Shown: positions 39,750 to 40,262 of the stretch, in pieces
Layout of the letters: the number at the start of each line of letters is the position of its first letter
Position numbering within the stretch: position 1 is the first letter of the stretch
Assembly (NCBI GenBank): GCA_028821195.1
Contig: JAPPHB010000009.1
Location: 1-40,262 of the forward strand
Origin: Gammaproteobacteria bacterium
GTDB lineage: Bacteria > Gemmatimonadota > Gemmatimonadetes > Longimicrobiales > Gaopeijiaceae
Reading direction: 5' to 3'
Length of the DNA: 40,262 bases
Made by a program: the position numbers and the translations under genes
The notes under the pieces: model-generated
Told to the model about the DNA's origin: nothing
Seen by the model: only the letters and a program-made list of their open reading frames with translations
The model's database searches: none

Positions 39750-40262
39750 GTTCCTGTCCCACGGGAAGGGCTCGGCCAAGGCGGCGGCCAAGTATCTCGT
39801 CGGCGAGTTGGACGCCGAGGGACGGGAGCGCGAGGGCGTCGAAGTGTGGCGCGGGAACCCGGACATGGTGGCCGCCGTGGCCGACTCGCTCGACTTCGAG
39901 CGCAAGTACACGTCGGCCGTAATTGCGTGGGCGCCGGAGGACCAGCCCACCGGCGAACAGATCGAAGCCGTCCTCGACGAGTTCGAGAAGACGGCGTGGG
40001 CGGGACTGGAGCCCGACCGCTACTCGTGGTCGGCGGTCCTGCACCGCGAGCGGGGGGGCGGCGTCCACGTCCACATTCTGGCCGCGCAGTGCGACCTACA
40101 GACGGGCCGCAGCTTGAACATCGCGCCCCCCGGCTGGGAGAAGACCTACGCCCCGCTTCGCGACGCCTTCAACCACGAGCACGGCTGGAGCCGCCCGGAC
40201 GACCCGGCGCGGGCCAGGGCGCAGCGGCCGGGCCACGTGGCCTACATCGAGGCGTCGAAGCT
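39739..40262 (+). CDS. Relaxase/mobilization nuclease, N-terminal part
   Basis: The frame stays open to the window edge, giving at least 174 residues. The product begins MLVRFLSHGKGSAKAAAKYL. A histidine motif VHVHIL near residue 112, preceded by YSWSAVLHRERGGG, is the metal-binding motif III of HUH relaxases. The catalytic Tyr is likely among the N-terminal residues (Tyr19 in AAKYL). It should nick oriT and pilot the strand into a recipient, using the transfer machinery of a helper element. The missing C-terminus prevents subfamily assignment; the MobC neighbour points to a MobA/VirD2-like type. Confidence 0.88.
   Translation, partial: MLVRFLSHGKGSAKAAAKYLVGELDAEGREREGVEVWRGNPDMVAAVADSLDFERKYTSAVIAWAPEDQPTGEQIEAVLDEFEKTAWAGLEPDRYSWSAVLHRERGGGVHVHILAAQCDLQTGRSLNIAPPGWEKTYAPLRDAFNHEHGWSRPDDPARARAQRPGHVAYIEASK

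Overview
The window is GC-rich bacterial DNA. Start codons are often GTG or TTG, and the genes are tightly packed with short overlaps. The mix of genes (Big2/LRR surface proteases, 6-bladed beta-propeller lipoproteins, a PadR regulator with small membrane proteins, a TAXI/TRAP importer, many predicted lipoproteins) would fit a Gemmatimonadota-like or related environmental, Gram-negative-type bacterium. That placement is inference from gene content; the window has no rRNA or other phylogenetic marker I could use.

Left part (about 1.7-23.1 kb) looks chromosomal. In order it holds: the C-terminal part of a large LRR/metzincin protease; an AAA/DUF4143 ATPase with a predicted leaderless promoter; a four-gene unit of two small lipoproteins, a TAXI solute-binding protein and a fused TRAP permease; a Fic protein; the translational GTPase TypA/BipA; a GroES-like protein; two tandem near-duplicate CxxC membrane proteins; and, divergent from them across a perfect dyad, a PadR regulator with two membrane proteins and a beta-propeller/FGE-fold fusion lipoprotein. 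It ends with the N-terminal part of a Big2-LRR lipoprotein. A beta-propeller protein lies outside the left border.

The two LRR fragments, at 1.75-5.49 kb and 21.75-23.11 kb, look like complementary pieces of one protein type. Next to each breakpoint lies the same 13-bp AT-rich sequence (1709-1721 and 23131-23143).

Right part (23.1 kb to the end) looks like an integrative mobilizable island, or two abutting ones. It carries two P4-type tyrosine integrases, a type III restriction-modification pair, a HicBA toxin-antitoxin unit with a small zinc-ribbon gene behind it, a VapBC/FitAB-type unit, an HTH-AlpA regulator, an intact Big2-LRR-metzincin protease as cargo, a small lipoprotein, an IS-end-like repeat relic, an HU protein, MobC and the start of a relaxase.

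The most unusual signal is a family of dual-hairpin elements at about 31.67, 37.67 and 38.67 kb (the last inverted). They keep the fold and flanks while the stem bases change in a compensatory way, as expected if a folded RNA or single-stranded DNA is under selection. A second signal is a 27-bp GGGTGA-rich repeat in front of both integrase 2 and mobC, which suggests shared control of integration and mobilization.
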